Shown here piece after piece: positions 14,561 through 15,980 of a stretch of 15,980 bases of DNA; the stretch's first letter is position 1, and each line of letters opens with the position of its first letter. This stretch comes from Gemmatimonadota bacterium (GTDB lineage: Bacteria; Gemmatimonadota; Gemmatimonadetes; Gemmatimonadales; GWC2-71-9), in contig SMVY01000054.1 in the NCBI GenBank assembly GCA_004357415.1, forward strand, positions 1-15,980, in the 5' to 3' direction. The notes under the pieces were generated by a model. It saw only the letters and a list, made by a program, of their open reading frames with translations. It searched no databases and was not told the origin of the DNA. A program made the translations under genes and the position numbers.

Positions 14561-15483
14561 CCCCTGGGATGAAACCGCCGATGAACCTCCCGCAGATACT
14601 CCCGATCCACGTGAGTATAGATCTGGGTCGTCGCCAGGTCGGCGTGGCCCAGCATCTCCTGCAACGCCCTGAGGTCCGCCCCACCTTCCAGGAGATGCGT
14701 GGCAAAGGTGTGCCTAAGGGTGTGCGGCGTTACCCGCTTGGTGATCTTGGCGCGCTCGGCGGCTTTCTTGACGATGCCCCACGCCCCCACCCGCGACAGC
14801 GGCTGTCCTCGGGCGTTCAACAGCACCCGGTTCCGGGTCTTTCCTCGATCGAGTTCCGCCCTGACCGAATGGAGGTAGACCGACACCGCGCCGATCACAT
14901 TCCTCCCGATGGGGACGAGACGCTCCTTGCCGCCTTTACCGAAGGCCCGCACCAAGCCTTCGGTCAGCACCAGGTCCTTGAGCTCCAGCCCGCACAGCTC
15001 GGATACCCGTAGCCCGGCCCCGTAGCCCAGTTCCAGAAGCACCCGATCGCGCCACCCCAGCGGGTCTTCGATTCGAGGCGCCTCCAGCAACGCGGTGACT
15101 TCCTTGACGGTCAGCACGTCCGGCAGGCTCCGGCCCGGCTTGGGTGGCTGCAGCCGGTCGGTAGGGTCCTGCGCCACCTCCCCTTCCCCGATCATGAAGG
15201 CGTAATAGGTGCGCGCGGCCGAGATCTGACGCCGGATGGTAGCCGGGCTGAGACCGAGGTCCTTGAGCATGAACACCAACTCCCTTAGCATCTCGCGAGT
15301 AACAGTGCCGGGACCGGTGGCGCCTTTGGACTCGGCGAACTCGGCCATGCGGCGGATGTCCCGGGTGTAGCCCACCACGGTGTTGGCGCTGTGGCCCGCC
15401 TCCAAGGTGAGATAATCCTGGAACGGTTCGATGATGAACCGCCGGTCGCGCTCCTCCGCCCGGGTATCGGTGGCCGGGGTCAC
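14557..15483 (-). CDS. xerD: Tyrosine recombinase, XerD/XerC family
   Basis: Xer recombinases resolve chromosome dimers at dif near the terminus, acting with a partner and FtsK. With the start used here the protein has 308 residues, the normal length. An N-terminal SAM-like DNA-binding domain (about 16-105, FIIEPFQDYLTLEAGHSANT onward) precedes the catalytic domain. All active-site residues are present: R159 (GLRVSEL), K183 (GKGGKERLVP), H254 and R257 (PHTLRHTFATHLL), H280 (MLGH) and the nucleophile Y289 (TQIYTHV). I chose GTG 15483 because it overlaps the upstream stop (GTGA) and has GGGAG 7 bp upstream; the longer form from 15636 adds an Arg/Ala-rich stretch that only overlaps the upstream gene. 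XerD is the closer match by eye, but XerC or a phylum-specific single Xer cannot be excluded. No dif-like site was recognised nearby. Confidence 0.9.
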   Translation of the reverse strand: MTPATDTRAEERDRRFIIEPFQDYLTLEAGHSANTVVGYTRDIRRMAEFAESKGATGPGTVTREMLRELVFMLKDLGLSPATIRRQISAARTYYAFMIGEGEVAQDPTDRLQPPKPGRSLPDVLTVKEVTALLEAPRIEDPLGWRDRVLLELGYGAGLRVSELCGLELKDLVLTEGLVRAFGKGGKERLVPIGRNVIGAVSVYLHSVRAELDRGKTRNRVLLNARGQPLSRVGAWGIVKKAAERAKITKRVTPHTLRHTFATHLLEGGADLRALQEMLGHADLATTQIYTHVDREYLREVHRRFHPRG

Positions 15484-15980
15484 GATTGCGCTCCCTCCCT
15501 CCGTTCGAGCCCGGGAGACGACTCCAAGGCCACCTGGCCCGCCTCGAGCGGATCGATGCCCAACAGCGCGGCAGCGCGACCGAGGAGCCGCTCCTGGTGA
15601 GCGCCGGGGGGCCCGTCGCGCAGCGCGGCGCGCCACATCCGGCGCAGGAGGTCGAGGCGCTGGCCCTGGCTGAAGCGGGCTGTCAGGCGGTCCGCCTGGG
15701 CATGGAGATCCGCCGGTGACGCTCCCCGGGGCCGTTCGAGGTCCCAGCGATCGGTCAGGTGGGCCTCGACCAAGCGGCGTTCCTCCGGCTCGAGCACGTC
15801 GTCGGCATAGACCAGTTCCAGCACCAGGGCGGCCGCGGCCCGGAGTGCCGGGTCTCGCTTGACGTGGGGTCCCTGGGCTTCCTTATCCAGAGCCAGCTCG
15901 AGCTGGAGCCACAGGTAGCGCCTCCGTTCGCGCCGCCGACGCATGAAGGCGATTGCCACTGCGGCGATCACCACCACCCC
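15480..15980 (-). CDS. TerB-like membrane-anchored protein (5' end outside window)
   Basis: The frame is open to the edge of the window. What is visible is the end of a hydrophobic helix (VVVIAAVAIAF), a very basic stretch (RRRRERRR) that would lie in the cytoplasm, and a soluble helical domain. That domain has the pattern of TerB/DjlA-N proteins: AAAALVLELVYADDVLEPEERRLVE early on, then RLDLLRRMWRAALRDG and a final AAALLGIDP. In TerB-like proteins paired acidic residues in such loops (here YADD...EPEE) are thought to bind metal or serve as a scaffold. The hydrophobic part visible is too short for a full helix, so the true start probably lies upstream of the window although a GTG occurs at 15977. 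Its stop overlaps xerD by 4 bp. Family assignment is by pattern only; function is not known. Confidence 0.65.
   Translation of the reverse strand, partial: GVVVIAAVAIAFMRRRRERRRYLWLQLELALDKEAQGPHVKRDPALRAAAALVLELVYADDVLEPEERRLVEAHLTDRWDLERPRGASPADLHAQADRLTARFSQGQRLDLLRRMWRAALRDGPPGAHQERLLGRAAALLGIDPLEAGQVALESSPGLERREGAQS
15491..15499 (-). promoter_or_regulatory. Shine-Dalgarno deciding the xerD start
   Basis: Minus strand GGGAGGGAG, then CGCAATC, then GTG at 15483, gives a purine-rich site with 7-bp spacing. It sits in the final codons of the upstream gene and supports the short recombinase form. Confidence 0.65.

Noticed and set aside
15484..15636. Longer xerD start at 15636
   Set aside because: The added 51 residues are Arg/Ala-rich and overlap the upstream gene; the GTG at 15483 gives normal Xer length and a good ribosome site.

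Overview
All genes in this window read on the minus strand, coding is dense (gaps of 9 bp or less, or short overlaps, at most junctions), base composition is GC-rich, and GTG starts are common. The gene set is that of a diderm (Gram-negative) bacterium that makes Kdo-containing LPS: CMP-Kdo synthetase, LptC/LptA/LptB, sigma-54, an outer-membrane beta-barrel protein and a Xer recombinase. Composition, gene order (kdsB-pyrG-...-lptC-lptA-lptB-rpoN) and the style of the proteins suggest a Gemmatimonadota-like or similarly deep-branching phylum rather than Proteobacteria. That placement is an inference and was not tested.

Layout, in the direction of transcription (high to low coordinates). (1) 15980-13304: the end of a membrane-anchored TerB-like protein, then a XerD/XerC-type tyrosine recombinase, then a beta-barrel porin (BBP2-like), each overlapping the next by 4 bp. 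(2) 13303-13062: an intergenic gap with only a weak promoter candidate. (3) 13061-12324: an unrecognised protein with one membrane anchor. (4) 12323-12195: an intergenic gap with an 8-bp-period G-tract array and a good -35/-10 pair placed so close to kdsB that its mRNA would be nearly leaderless. (5) 12194-1: ten genes with no gap above 9 bp, probably one operon: kdsB, pyrG, lptC, lptA, lptB, rpoN, a GT2 glycosyltransferase, a GT4 glycosyltransferase, a flippase-like LPG_synthase_TM membrane protein, and a large YfhO-like membrane protein that runs off the window.

The operon joins activation of Kdo (KdsB, using CTP from PyrG) to LPS export (LptB ATPase, LptC anchor, LptA bridge). It then continues past rpoN into a four-gene module that looks like synthesis, membrane handling and transfer of a lipid-linked sugar. 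The kdsA, kdsD and kdsC genes that sit between pyrG and lptC in some other lineages are absent here, and the usual proteobacterial rpoN followers (hpf, ptsN) are replaced by the sugar module.

Most of the window is core envelope biology. The points worth a second look are: an LptB with about 140 extra N-terminal residues and its own strong Shine-Dalgarno; a sigma-54 with an acidic, proline-rich insertion in its core-binding region; a long LptA; an LptC with a lipobox-like cysteine; the sugar module; and 8-bp-period G-tract arrays, one pair of which forms an inverted repeat inside the 5' end of the porin gene. No tRNA, rRNA, CRISPR array, insertion sequence or plus-strand gene was found.
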